Shown here: in pieces, positions 9,409 to 18,678 of the stretch
How positions within the stretch are numbered: the first letter of the stretch is position 1
Layout of the letters: the number at the start of each line of letters is the position of its first letter
DNA from: Intrasporangiaceae bacterium
GTDB lineage: Bacteria; Actinomycetota; Actinomycetes; Actinomycetales; Dermatophilaceae
Assembly: GCA_021324575.1 (NCBI GenBank)
Contig: JAJPIW010000035.1
Span: 26,155-90,154, forward strand
DNA: 64,000 bases
Direction of reading: 5' to 3'
The notes under the pieces: generated by a model
What the model saw: the letters and a program-made list of their open reading frames with translations, nothing else
What the model was told of the DNA's origin: nothing
Databases searched by the model: none
Program-made: the position numbers and the translations under genes

Positions 9409-10212
9409 ATGAGCGACCACGACCAGTACCTCGTCAAGGACGAGCCGTACTACCAGCCCCAGTCCAACGAGGTGGCCCTCTTCGAGGCGGCGTATGCCGC
9501 TCGGCTGCCCGTCATGGTCAAGGGCCCGACCGGCTGCGGCAAGTCCCGCTTCGTCGAGTACATGGCCTGGACGTTGGGGCGGCCGCTCATCACGGTGGCC
9601 TGCAACGAGGACATGACCGCCTCGGACCTGGTCGGCCGCTACCTGCTGGACACCAACGGCACCCGCTGGCTGGACGGCCCGCTCACCGTGGCCGCCCGGA
9701 TCGGGGCGATCTGCTATCTCGATGAGGTGGTCGAGGCCCGGCAGGACACGACCGTCGTCATCCACCCGCTCACCGACCACCGGCGGGTCCTTCCACTGGA
9801 GAAGAAGGGCGAGCTGGTGACCGCCCACCCCGACTTCCAGCTGGTCATCTCCTACAACCCCGGCTACCAGTCCCTCATGAAGGACCTCAAGCAGTCCACC
9901 AAGCAGCGCTTCACCGGCTTCGACTTCGACTACCCGGAGGCCGAGCTCGAGGCCGGGATCCTCGTCAAGGAGACCGGCGTCGACCCCGAGACGGCAGCAC
10001 AGCTGGTCAAGATCGGCCACGCTGCCCGCAACCTGAAGGGTCACGGCCTGGACGAGGGCGTCTCCACCCGCCTGCTCGTGTATGCCGCCACGCTCATCGC
10101 CCAGGGCGTCGCCCCTCGCGACGCCTCCCGGATGTCGCTCGTGCGTCCGATCACCGACGACGTCGACATCCGCGCCACCCTCGACCACGCCATCGACACG
10201 ACCTTCGCGTGA
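9409..10212 (+). CDS. cbbQ: RuBisCO activase AAA+ subunit CbbQ
   Basis: CbbQ is a MoxR-type AAA+ ATPase that, with CbbO, strips inhibitory sugar phosphates from RuBisCO. The 267-residue product is of normal length. It has Walker A GPTGCGKS (about residues 40-47), Walker B AICYLDEV and the pore and sensor segment [23 protein letters not shown] typical of CbbQ/NorQ. Placement directly after cbbM and before cbbO supports the RuBisCO role over the related NorQ role. Confidence 0.93.
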   Translation: MSDHDQYLVKDEPYYQPQSNEVALFEAAYAARLPVMVKGPTGCGKSRFVEYMAWTLGRPLITVACNEDMTASDLVGRYLLDTNGTRWLDGPLTVAARIGAICYLDEVVEARQDTTVVIHPLTDHRRVLPLEKKGELVTAHPDFQLVISYNPGYQSLMKDLKQSTKQRFTGFDFDYPEAELEAGILVKETGVDPETAAQLVKIGHAARNLKGHGLDEGVSTRLLVYAATLIAQGVAPRDASRMSLVRPITDDVDIRATLDHAIDTTFA

Positions 10213-10246
10213 GCCGCGGCTGCGGCGGGATCGGAGAGGCGGCGAG

Positions 10247-12499
10247 ATGATCGAGACCGACGAGCGGCTCCAGGAGTACTGGACCCGTCTGGACACCGGC
10301 TTCCCGCAGGTCGAGGCGGTGTTCGAGGGTGCCATCGCCGGTGCCCTGGCCTCGCTCAGTGAGGACGGGCTCCTCGCCTACCTGGACGCCGCCCGCACGC
10401 TCGGCAAGCTGGGCCGCGGGGTCGAGCCGATGCTCACGTTCCTGGCGGAGTGGCCGCCGGCCGCCGATGCCGTCGGCGAGGACGCACTGCCCGACGTGAT
10501 GGGGGTCGTGATGCGTATGCAGCGCTCCCCCAACGGCACCGCCATCACCCCGTTCCTGCAGACCCTGGCGCCCGTCGCCCGACGCATGCAGTCACGCGAC
10601 CAGCTCCGGCACTACCTGGACATCTGCCTGGACCTGATGGACGCGACCACCATCTCCATCCACGGCCACCACACGACGATCCAGAGTCCGAGCCTGGTCA
10701 CGTTCTTGGAGAAGGCGCCGGGCCTGACCGACCAGCTGTCGATCGCCGGCATACGCAACTGGGTCGACTACGGCATACGGAACTACCTCCAGCGGCCCGA
10801 CCAGCAGCAGGAGTACTTCGCGCTCAAGACGGCCGACAGCAACGCGGTCCTGGCCCGTCAGCGCCGGGGCACGCTCTTCATGGATGTGGAACGCAAGCTC
10901 GACCTCTACCTGCGCGGGCTGTGGGACGACACCACCTACCTCGTCCCCTACTCGACGGCCTTCCACGAGATCCGCAAGCCGATCCCCTACTACGACAAGC
11001 TCGGGATGCGGATCCCCGACGTCTACCAGGACGCCGGCAACGTGTCCGGCATGGACCGCTACTACGTCACCCTCGCGCACATGGTCGGTCACCGGCGCTG
11101 GACCGACGTGCAGACGGCGGACAACTGGAGCCCGTTCCAGCGGATGGCGGTGGAGTTCTTCGAGGACTGCCGCATCGAGACCCTGCTCTGCCGCGAGTAC
11201 CCCGGGCTGCGCCGCCTGCTCCTCGCCCTCCACCCCAAGCCCGTCGAGGGCGCCTGCGACCCCACGACCATGTCCTGCCTGCGCCACCGGCTGGCCATGA
11301 TGTCGCGGGCGTTCCTCGACCCCGACCACGGCTACTACGACCCCATGGTGCTGGAGTACACCGACCGCTTCCACGCCCTGCTGGCCGAGGGCGAGTCGAG
11401 CACCGCCGAGATGGCCGAGCTCGCCCTCTCCTACGTCACGAGGAGCCGGCGGCAGAGCGACCAGCTCGCCAACGTGTGGTTCGAGGACACCGTCATCGAC
11501 TACCGCGACGACAACCGGCACATGTGGCGGTTCATCGAGGACGACGACGAGGCGGACGACTTCAACAAGAAGCCGCTGTCCGACCCGGACAAGGAGATCA
11601 CCAGCCTCCCACCGCGCCTCTATCCCGAGTGGGACTACAACAGCCTGACCTACCGGCCCGACTGGGTCAGCGTCTACGAGGGGCTGCACCCGACCGGCGA
11701 CTCCCGCGAGATCGACCGGCTGCTGGCCGAGCACTCGGCCCTGGCCAAGCGGCTCAAGCGCCTGCTGGACCTGCTCAAGCCCCAGGACAAGGTGCGGATC
11801 CGATACCAGGAGGACGGCAGCGAGCTCGACCTGGACGTCGCGCTGCGCTCACTCATCGACCTCAAGAGCGGCTCGACGCCCGATCCCCGAATCAACATGA
11901 GCCACCGCACCGATGGCCGCGACTTCGCCGTGCTCCTCCTCGTGGACCTGTCCGAGTCGCTGAACCAGAAGCCACCCGGCTCGACCAAGACCATCCTGGA
12001 GCTGGAGCAGGAGGCGGTGTCCCTGCTGGCGTGGGCGATCGAGCAGCTCGGCGACTCCTTCGCCATCGGCGGCTTCTACTCCAACACCCGGCACGACGTC
12101 CGCTACCTGCACCTCAAGGGGTTCTCGGAGCAGTTCGACGACTCCGTCAAGGGGCGTCTTGCCGCGATGCGGGCTGCCTACTCCACCCGCCTGGGCGCGG
12201 CCATGCGGCACGGGGCGCACTACCTCGGCGGCCGCAAGGCCGACAAGAAGCTGATGCTGATCCTCACCGACGGTGAGCCGTCCGACATCGACGTCGAGGA
12301 CGAGCGGCTGCTCATCGAGGACGCTCACCGGGCGGTGACCGAGCTGGACCGAGAGGGCATTTTCACCTACTGCATCAGCCTCGATGCGCGGGCGGACGAG
12401 TACGTGTCCGACATCTTCGGCCGGTCCTACACCGTCATCGACAACATCGAACGGCTTCCGGAGAAGCTTCCGGAGATCTTCATCGCCCTCACCAAATGA
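10247..12499 (+). CDS. cbbO: RuBisCO activase adaptor CbbO (VWA domain)
   Basis: CbbO is the adaptor that binds RuBisCO through its von Willebrand A domain and works with the CbbQ hexamer. The 750-residue product has a long helical N-terminal part and a C-terminal VWA domain with an intact MIDAS motif DLSES, the later TRLGAAMRHG threonine loop and the LTDGEPSD aspartate. I chose the ATG at 10247, where GGCGAG precedes it and CbbO homology begins. The open frame extends further upstream into cbbQ. It lies 34 bases after cbbQ. Confidence 0.93.
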   Translation: MIETDERLQEYWTRLDTGFPQVEAVFEGAIAGALASLSEDGLLAYLDAARTLGKLGRGVEPMLTFLAEWPPAADAVGEDALPDVMGVVMRMQRSPNGTAITPFLQTLAPVARRMQSRDQLRHYLDICLDLMDATTISIHGHHTTIQSPSLVTFLEKAPGLTDQLSIAGIRNWVDYGIRNYLQRPDQQQEYFALKTADSNAVLARQRRGTLFMDVERKLDLYLRGLWDDTTYLVPYSTAFHEIRKPIPYYDKLGMRIPDVYQDAGNVSGMDRYYVTLAHMVGHRRWTDVQTADNWSPFQRMAVEFFEDCRIETLLCREYPGLRRLLLALHPKPVEGACDPTTMSCLRHRLAMMSRAFLDPDHGYYDPMVLEYTDRFHALLAEGESSTAEMAELALSYVTRSRRQSDQLANVWFEDTVIDYRDDNRHMWRFIEDDDEADDFNKKPLSDPDKEITSLPPRLYPEWDYNSLTYRPDWVSVYEGLHPTGDSREIDRLLAEHSALAKRLKRLLDLLKPQDKVRIRYQEDGSELDLDVALRSLIDLKSGSTPDPRINMSHRTDGRDFAVLLLVDLSESLNQKPPGSTKTILELEQEAVSLLAWAIEQLGDSFAIGGFYSNTRHDVRYLHLKGFSEQFDDSVKGRLAAMRAAYSTRLGAAMRHGAHYLGGRKADKKLMLILTDGEPSDIDVEDERLLIEDAHRAVTELDREGIFTYCISLDARADEYVSDIFGRSYTVIDNIERLPEKLPEIFIALTK

Positions 12500-12506
12500 C
12501 CGAGCT

Positions 12507-12548
12507 CCGATAACCACTGCCTATCGGCCGATCACCGTTGGCAATCGG
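12507..12548. promoter_or_regulatory. Two abutting CCGAT-N11-ATCGG dyads, LysR-type operator candidate
   Basis: CCGAT at 12507-12511 and ATCGG at 12523-12527 flank 11 bases. The same arms repeat immediately at 12528-12532 and 12544-12548, again with 11 bases between. The T-N11-A dyad is the classic recognition form of LysR-type regulators. The pair ends 8 bases before a -35-like TTGACT, the usual activator position. No LysR gene is in the window. Confidence 0.7.
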
Positions 12549-12556
12549 TGTGACAA

Positions 12557-12585
12557 TTGACTCAGACCTTGTGCCACTGCACGAT
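12557..12585 (+). promoter_or_regulatory. Candidate promoter of the formate dehydrogenase operon
   Basis: TTGACT at 12557-12562 is followed after 17 bases by CACGAT at 12580-12585. The spacing is ideal. The -10 box is weak, which fits dependence on an activator bound at the adjacent tandem dyads. The start codon of fdhA is 36 bases downstream. Confidence 0.45.
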
Positions 12586-12621
12586 TCAAAGACAGAGCAC
12601 CACCTCAAAGCGGAGGAAACC

Positions 12622-14595
12622 ATGGCGAAGACCAAGTCCCGGCCCTACCCGCGACTGACCGAGCCGATGGTTCGCGAGCACGGCGTGCTGCGGCCGGCCA
12701 CGTGGGACGAGGCCCTCGACCGCGCGGCCGAGGGCTTCAAGCGCAACCTGGCCGCCCACGGCCCGGAAGCGTTCGGGCTGTTCTCCTGCTCGCGCGCGAC
12801 CAACGAGGTCAACTTCGTCGCCCAGAAGTTCATCCGGTCGGTGATCGGCACCAACAACATCGACTCCTGCAACCGAACTTGACACGCTCCTAGTGTCGCC
12901 GGTCTGGTGGCAGTGTTCGATGCAGGTGGCGGTACCAGCTCCTACCGCGAGGTCGAGGATGCAGACGTCATCGTCATGTGGGGTACCAACGCCCGGGAGG
13001 CGCACCCCATCTTCTTCCACCACGTCCTGAAGGCGATCCACAAGGGCGCCAAGCTGTATGCCGTGGACCCGCGGCGGTCCAAGACCGCGGAGTGGGCCGA
13101 TGCCTGGCTCGGCCTGGACATCGGGACCGACATCGCCCTGGCCTACGGGATCGCTCGCGAGATCATCCACGCCGGCCTGGTCAACACGACGTTCATCGAG
13201 CGCGGCACCTCCGGCTTCGAGGAGTTCGTCGCCGCAGCCGAGCCGTGGACCCTGGAGGTCACCTCGCGGGAGACCGGCGTCCCGGCCGAGCTGATCCGCT
13301 CCTTGGCACACGACTTCGCCAAGGCCGACAAGGCCCAGCTGTGCTGGACCCTTGGCATCACCGAGCACCACAACGGCACCGACAACGTGCGCGCGCTGAT
13401 CAACCTCGCCCTGCTCACCGGCCACGTCGGCAAGTACGGCTCGGGGCTGAGCCCGCTGCGCGGCCAGAACAACGTCCAGGGTGGCGGCGACATGGGTGCG
13501 ATCCCCAACAAGCTGCCCGGCTTCCAGGACGTCGAGGACGACGAGGCGCGCGCCAAGTTCGAGCGCATGTGGGGCGTCACACTGCCCCCGAAGCGGGGCA
13601 TGCACCTCTCCCAGATGATGGAGGCGATGGACGAGGGACACCTCACCAACCTGTTCATCATCGGCGAGAACCCGGTGCAGTCCGATGCCGACTCCGCCCA
13701 CGTCATCAAGCGGCTGCAGAACCTGGACCACCTCGTGGTGCAGGACATCTTCCTCACCAAGACCGCCGAGCTCGCCGACGTGGTCCTGCCCGCGGCCGCC
13801 GCCTGGTGCGAGACCGAGGGCACCGCCACCAACAGCGAGCGCCGCGTGCAGCGGATCCGCAAGGCGCTCGACCCGCCGGGCCAGGCGCGCGACGACATCG
13901 CGATCATCCGCGACCTCGCCGGGCGGATGGGGCACGAGTGGACCTTCCAGACCTCCGAGGACATCTGGAACGAGGTCCGGGCGCTCTCCCCCGACCTTGC
14001 CGGGATGTCCTACAAGCTGCTCGACGAGCGCGGCGGACTCCAGTGGCCGTTCCCGGACGAGGACGGACCCGAGTCGTCGTTCCTGCACGGCCGGCTGTGG
14101 GAGACCGACCCGGAGAAACGTGGCCGGCCGGCACCCTTCGGCATCGTCGAGCACGAGCTGCCCGTCGACGAGCTCGACGAGGAGTTCAACCTGCGCCTCA
14201 CGACCGGCCGTCGGCTCACCGACTACAACACCGGTGTGCAGTCCATCGGGTTCAAGTCCCCACTGCGGATCGGCACCACACTCGACCTGTCCCCGGAGGA
14301 CCTGGCCAGGTGGGACATCGAGGACGGCGAGATCGTCCGGGTCAGCTCACGTCGAGGCTCGCTCCTCGTCCCCGCGCGGCTCGAGCCGGCGCTGCGGCCC
14401 GGGATCGCGTTCATGGTCTGCAACTTCCCCGACGAGGTGGACACCAACCTGCTCACCATCGAGGCCAACGACCCGATCGCCGGCACGGCCGAGTTCAAGG
14501 CCACCGCCATCAAGGTCGAGAGGCTCCTCGACGTCGTCGATCCCGATGGGCTGGTCGCGATGAGCGAGCGGCTCCCCGTCGCCTCGGAGGCCTGA
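12622..14595 (+). CDS. fdhA: Formate dehydrogenase catalytic subunit, selenoprotein, lacking the N-terminal Fe4S4 domain
   Basis: This is the molybdenum/tungsten bis-MGD subunit that oxidises formate to CO2. The reading frame runs from ATG 12622 (GGAGGAAA before it) to 14595 with one in-frame TGA at 12880. Reading that codon as selenocysteine gives residue 87 in the context CNRT-U-HAPSVAG, which aligns with CARV-U-HGPSVAG of E. coli FdhF. The usual active-site His follows. Further family motifs are ADVIVMWGTNAREAHP, RGQNNVQGGGDMGA and the C-terminal MGD-binding domain. The total is 657 residues. The N-terminal [4Fe-4S] domain normally present is missing here and is encoded at the end of the 16449-17390 gene. 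Standard gene callers would split this gene in two at the TGA. Confidence 0.95.
12880..12912 (+). promoter_or_regulatory. Selenocysteine codon and bacterial SECIS hairpin in fdhA
   Basis: The TGA at 12880-12882 is followed by 11 bases and then a hairpin: TGTCGCC (12894-12900) pairs with GGTGGCA (12906-12912), including two G-U pairs, around the loop GGTCT. In E. coli fdhF the same GGUCU loop begins 18 bases after UGA; here it also begins 18 bases after. This is the element read by SelB to insert selenocysteine. Confidence 0.9.
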
Positions 14596-14599
14596 TCCT

Positions 14600-16452
14600 G
14601 TGGACCTGAAGTTCACTGACGCAACAGCCCACGAGGACGAGCGCGACGCCGTCGACCGGCTCATCGGCGAAGCCCACAGCGGGTGGTACGGCGGCGAGCG
14701 TGACGCGACGGACCACCGGATGTCCTACGGCGGGCACCAGGCCCGGTCGGAGCGACACCTCGTGCTCGAGGCGCTGCACGCCGTCAACGACCGGGTGGGC
14801 TGGATCAGCCCGGGTGCGCTCAACTACATCGGCCGCCGACTCAGTGTGCCGCCGGCCGACGTCTACAGCGTGGCCACCTTCTACGCGCTCTTCTCGACCG
14901 CTCCCCGGCCCAAGCGGATCGTCCACGTCTGTACCGACGTGGCGTGCGAGGCGCTGGGAGCCAAGGGTGTCTGCGACACCCTCCAGGCGCGGCTCGGCCC
15001 GCCCGGTGCCGCGTCCGGCTGGAAGCACAGCCCCTGTCTCGGCGTCTGCGAGCGGGCGCCGGCGGCGATGGCGGTCGAGGCCGGAGACCCGGTGGTCGAG
15101 CACGTCATCGCGCCCACCACGGCCGACGACGTGGTCCAGGCCCTCGAGGTCGGACCGGCCACCCTGGCCGCCGAGGCGTCGCCGACCATGGCCGTCCCGC
15201 AGGCCGGTGACGAGGGACTGATCCTGCTACGCCGGGTCGGCAGGGTCGACCCCGAGAGCATCGACGACTACATCGCCCATGACGGCTACCAAGCGCTCGA
15301 CCGGGCCCTGGAGATGGGGCCTCAGGCCGTGGTCCAGGAGGTCATCGCCTCGGGGCTGATGGGTCGCGGTGGCGCCGCCTTCCCCACGGGTCGGAAGTGG
15401 GAGGCGACCGCGGGGCAGCCCGCTCAGCCGCACTACCTGGTCTGCAACGCCGACGAGAGCGAGCCGGGCACCTTCAAGGATCGGGCCATCCTCGAGGGCG
15501 ACCCGTTCTCCCTGATCGAGGCGATGACCATCGCGGCCTACGCGACCGGCGCGGTGCGCGGCTACATCTACCTGCGTGGCGAGTACCCCCGGTCGTACCG
15601 TCTCCTCCACAACGCACTGCACGCGGCCCGCAAGCGCGGCTACCTCGGTGCCGACATCCTCGGCACGGGCTGGTCCTTCGACCTGGAGATCCGTCGTGGC
15701 GCCGGCGCCTACATCTGTGGCGAGGAGACCGCCATCTTCAACTCGATCGAGGGCTACCGCGGCGAGCCGCGCACCAAGCCGCCGTTCCCGGTGGAGGTGG
15801 GCCTGTTCGGGAAGCCGACCGTCGTCAACAACGTCGAGACCCTCGTCAACGTGCTGCCGATCATGGAACTCGGCGGCGCGGCATACGCCCAGATCGGCAC
15901 CGAGCAGTCCACCGGCCCGAAGCTGTTCTGCATCTCCGGCAACCTGGTCCGCCCGGGCGTCTACGAGGTGCCGTTCGGGTCCACGCTGGGCGAGATGATC
16001 GAGCTGGCCGGCGGTGTCCCGGAGGGGCGGACGCTGCAGGCGATTCTCCTCGGCGGCGCGGCCGGCAGCTTCGTCCGGGGCGACGAGCTCGACATCCACT
16101 GACCTTCGAGGGCACTCGCGCCAACAACGCGACCCTCGGGTCGGGCGTGATCCTCGCTCTCGACGACACCGTCGACCTCACCAGGATCCTGCTGCGGATC
16201 GCCGGGTTCTTCCGGGACGAGTCGTGCGGCCAGTGCGTGCCCTGTCGAGTGGGCACGGTGCGCCAGGAGGAGGCCCTGCTGCGGATCGCCCACAACGGCC
16301 GCTCCCCCGGGTCCAACGCCGGCGACATCCTGTTGCTGCGTGACGTCGGCCAGGTCATGAAGGACGCCTCGATCTGCGGCCTGGGCCAAGCCGCCTGGAA
16401 CGCCGTCGAGTCCGCGATCGACCGGCTCGGAGCCCTGGAGGAGACGCGATGA
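14600..16452 (+). CDS. fdhB: Formate dehydrogenase NADH-reducing subunit (NuoE-NuoF fusion), with a frameshift
   Basis: This subunit passes electrons from formate to NAD+. An N-terminal thioredoxin-like NuoE domain (about residues 40-165) carries [2Fe-2S] ligands in VCTDVACE and CLGVCERAP. The NuoF part has the NADH/FMN-binding stretches GRGGAAFPTGRKW and CNADESEPGTFKDR. The frame stops at 16102, but the missing end, from LTFEGTRANNATLGSG through the [4Fe-4S] motif SCGQCVPCRVGT, continues in the next frame to 16452. Adding one C near 16098 restores the expected sequence. This is either a real single-base deletion or a sequencing error in a short C run. It starts 4 bases after fdhA and overlaps the next gene by 4 bases. 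Confidence 0.9.
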
Positions 16453-17390
16453 CCGCCACCCATGAGCGCACGCCCGTCGAGATGGGTATGCCGGTTCGTC
16501 TGGTGACCTTGTCCGTCGACGGGCAGGAGGTGTCGGTCCCGGAGGGGTCGACCCTCCTGGACGCCTGCACCGCGGTCGGGGAGGACATCCCGACCCTGTG
16601 CTACGGGGACACCCTCACACCCAAGAACGCCTGCCGCGTCTGCATGGTCGAGGTCGAGGGCTCTCGCGTCCTCGTGCCGTCGTGCTCGCGCAAGGTGACC
16701 GAGAACGTGGTCGTCCGGACCGACACCGAGCGCGTACGCCACAGTCGGCGGCTGGTGCTCGAGCTGCTCGGGTCGTCCGTCGACCTGTCCACGACTCCGC
16801 ACGTGGAGGAGTGGATGGCCGAGTATGCCGCCGACCCGGGGCGCTTCGGGCCGCCTGCTCCCGAGGACCTCCACCGCGACGTCCACGAGCCCGGCGAGCA
16901 CCACGCCGGCGACGGCAGCGTGGCCGAGACGATGGAGCAGCCGGACAAGGTCGACAACGACCTCTACGTCCGCGACTACAGCAAGTGCATCCTCTGCTAC
17001 AAGTGCGTCGACGCCTGTGGGACCCAGTGGCAGAACACCTTTGCCATCCAGGTGGCCGGCCGCGGCTTCGAGTCCCAGATCTCCACCGAGTTCAACGTCG
17101 AGCTGCCCGAGTCCGCCTGCGTCTACTGCGGCAACTGCATCGAGGTCTGTCCGACCGGGGCGCTCTCGTTCAAGTCCGAGTACGACATGCGCGCCGAGGG
17201 CACCTGGAACGAGGACGAGCAGACCCAGACCACGACCCTGTGCACCTTCTGCGGGGTGGGCTGCAACCTCACTCTGCACGTCCAGGACAACACGATCGTC
17301 AAGGTGTCCTCACCCCATGACCACTCCGTCGGGCACGGCAACCTCTGCATCAAGGGCAGGTTCGGCTTCCAGCACGTCCAGAACCGATAG
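16449..17390 (+). CDS. Formate dehydrogenase iron-sulfur subunit carrying the detached N-terminal half of FdhA
   Basis: The 313-residue product has, in order, a NuoG-like [2Fe-2S] domain (cysteines in PTLCYG, NACRVC and VPSCSR), a linker, two [4Fe-4S] motifs (CILCYKCVDAC and CVYCGNCIEVC), and at the C-terminus a CTFCGVGC ... NLCIKGRFG segment. That last segment is the Fe4S4 domain, with its electron-relay Lys, which in FdhF and FdsA starts the catalytic chain. The normal next residues (RLTEPMVR) open the separate fdhA gene at 12622. In FdsA-type enzymes all of this is one protein of about 950-980 residues; here 313 plus 657 gives 970. The region that holds the His/Cys-ligated cluster in NuoG lacks those cysteines. 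Confidence 0.9.
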   Translation: MTATHERTPVEMGMPVRLVTLSVDGQEVSVPEGSTLLDACTAVGEDIPTLCYGDTLTPKNACRVCMVEVEGSRVLVPSCSRKVTENVVVRTDTERVRHSRRLVLELLGSSVDLSTTPHVEEWMAEYAADPGRFGPPAPEDLHRDVHEPGEHHAGDGSVAETMEQPDKVDNDLYVRDYSKCILCYKCVDACGTQWQNTFAIQVAGRGFESQISTEFNVELPESACVYCGNCIEVCPTGALSFKSEYDMRAEGTWNEDEQTQTTTLCTFCGVGCNLTLHVQDNTIVKVSSPHDHSVGHGNLCIKGRFGFQHVQNR

Positions 17391-17407
17391 CAGGCCCCGC
17401 GATCAGG

Positions 17408-17444
17408 CCGTGCGTGGCGTCGCGCAGCCCGGCGCCACGCACGG
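17408..17444. terminator. Terminator hairpin after the formate dehydrogenase operon
   Basis: CCGTGCGTGGCG at 17408-17419 pairs perfectly with CGCCACGCACGG at 17433-17444 around 13 bases. It lies 17 bases after the last operon gene and just before the aldo-keto reductase start. Confidence 0.75.
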
Positions 17445-17460
17445 TCGATAGGTTGGACCC

Positions 17461-18432
17461 ATGAGTGACATGCGCTTCCGGCCGCTCGGCGACAGCGGTC
17501 TCATGGTGTCCGTCGTGGGCGTGGGCTGCAACGCCTTCGGGGCGAGGATCGACGCCGAGCAGACCCAGCTGGTGGTCAACGCCGCACTGGACCACGGCAT
17601 CACCCTGTTCGACACCGCCGACTCCTACGGCGACGGTGCCAGCGAGGAGCTCCTGGGGGAGGCGCTCGGGTCACGGCGCGAGGAGGTGATCGTCGCGTCG
17701 AAGTTCGGCCGCGGCAAGAGCCAGGCGCAGCACAAGGGCGCTCCCGGGAGCCGGTGGTATGTCCGCCGGGCCGTCGAGGCCAGTCTGCGGCGCCTCGGAA
17801 CCGACTACCTCGACCTGTACCTGTTGCACCGCCCCGACCCGATCACGCCGATCGAGGAGACGCTCGAGGCGATGTCCGAGCTCGTCCGCGAGGGCAAGGT
17901 CCGCTACATCGGGTCCTCGAACTTCACCGCCTGGCAGGTGACCCAGGCCGAGTGGGCCGCGCGCGCGATCGGCGCCGAGCGGTTCATCGCCGCCCAGAAC
18001 GAGTACTCCCTCTACAACCGGCTCGCCGAGCAGGAGCTGGTTCCGGCCTGCGAGGCGGCCGGGGTCGGGATCCTGCCCTACTTCCCCCTGGCCTACGGGC
18101 TGCTCACAGGGAAGTACCACCGCAACCAGGAAGCCCCCGAGGGGAGCCGGCTCTCGGGTTCGGGCCAGGCTGCACGGCTCGCGGAAGCCAAGTGGGACCG
18201 GATCGAAGCCCTCCAGTCGTATGCCGAGGTGCGCGGAATCTCGTTGCTGCAGCTCGCGATCGGTGGCCTCGCGGCCCAGCCGGCAGTCGCCAGTGTCATC
18301 AGCGGGGTCTCCCGACCCGAGCAGATCGCGACGAACGTCGAAGCCGGCTCCTGGGAGCCCAGCGCGGACGACCTGCGCGCCCTGGCCGACCTGCGCGACG
18401 AGCCGGAGTTCTCCTACACGACCTACGCGTGA
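17461..18432 (+). CDS. Aldo/keto reductase
   Basis: A cytoplasmic NADPH-dependent oxidoreductase of the AKR superfamily with a TIM-barrel fold. The catalytic tetrad is readable as Asp in FDTADSYGDG, Tyr in the same segment, Lys in IVASKFG and His in LLHRPDP. The cofactor end shows VISGVSRPEQIATN. Length (323 residues) fits the YghZ/Tas-like branch. The true substrate cannot be deduced. It starts 16 bases after a terminator, so it is transcribed separately from the formate dehydrogenase genes. Confidence 0.9.
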   Translation: MSDMRFRPLGDSGLMVSVVGVGCNAFGARIDAEQTQLVVNAALDHGITLFDTADSYGDGASEELLGEALGSRREEVIVASKFGRGKSQAQHKGAPGSRWYVRRAVEASLRRLGTDYLDLYLLHRPDPITPIEETLEAMSELVREGKVRYIGSSNFTAWQVTQAEWAARAIGAERFIAAQNEYSLYNRLAEQELVPACEAAGVGILPYFPLAYGLLTGKYHRNQEAPEGSRLSGSGQAARLAEAKWDRIEALQSYAEVRGISLLQLAIGGLAAQPAVASVISGVSRPEQIATNVEAGSWEPSADDLRALADLRDEPEFSYTTYA

Positions 18433-18487
18433 CCCCTCGGGATCCGGGCCGTATGCCGGGGATGGACCCCAGGCGTACGGTGACCGT

Positions 18488-18673
18488 GTGAGCCCTCGGT
18501 TGCGTCTCGTCCTCGGTGTGGTCCTCGTTGTCGTCGGGGCGGTCTGGACGCTGCAAGGGGTCGGTGTGATCGGCGGCAGTGCGATGTCAGGGGTCACACT
18601 CTGGGCTGTCGTCGGCCCGCTCGTCGCCATCGCCGGTGTGGCCATCGCCCTGCCGGCCCGTCGCTCCCGGTAG
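18488..18673 (+). CDS. Small two-helix membrane protein
   Basis: A 61-residue product from a GTG at 18488 with two hydrophobic segments (about residues 6-24 and 32-53) and a basic C-terminal tail ARRSR. Short proteins of this type are common in actinobacteria and have no assigned role. The next gene starts 5 bases after its stop, so the two may be cotranscribed. Confidence 0.6.
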   Translation: MSPRLRLVLGVVLVVVGAVWTLQGVGVIGGSAMSGVTLWAVVGPLVAIAGVAIALPARRSR

Positions 18674-18678
18674 CCGGG

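Noticed and set aside
7885..10335. 816-codon minus-strand open frame opposite cbbM and cbbQ
   Set aside because: It is a shadow of two well-supported genes and shows no family motif.
12538..12882. A separate 114-residue gene ending at the TGA at 12880
   Set aside because: The sequence after the TGA continues the same formate dehydrogenase fold in frame, the residue at the TGA aligns with selenocysteine of FdhF, and a SECIS hairpin follows. It is the 5' part of fdhA.
16090..16110. Programmed ribosomal frameshift in fdhB
   Set aside because: There is no slippery heptamer at the site and no clear stimulatory structure. A missing C in a short run explains it more simply.
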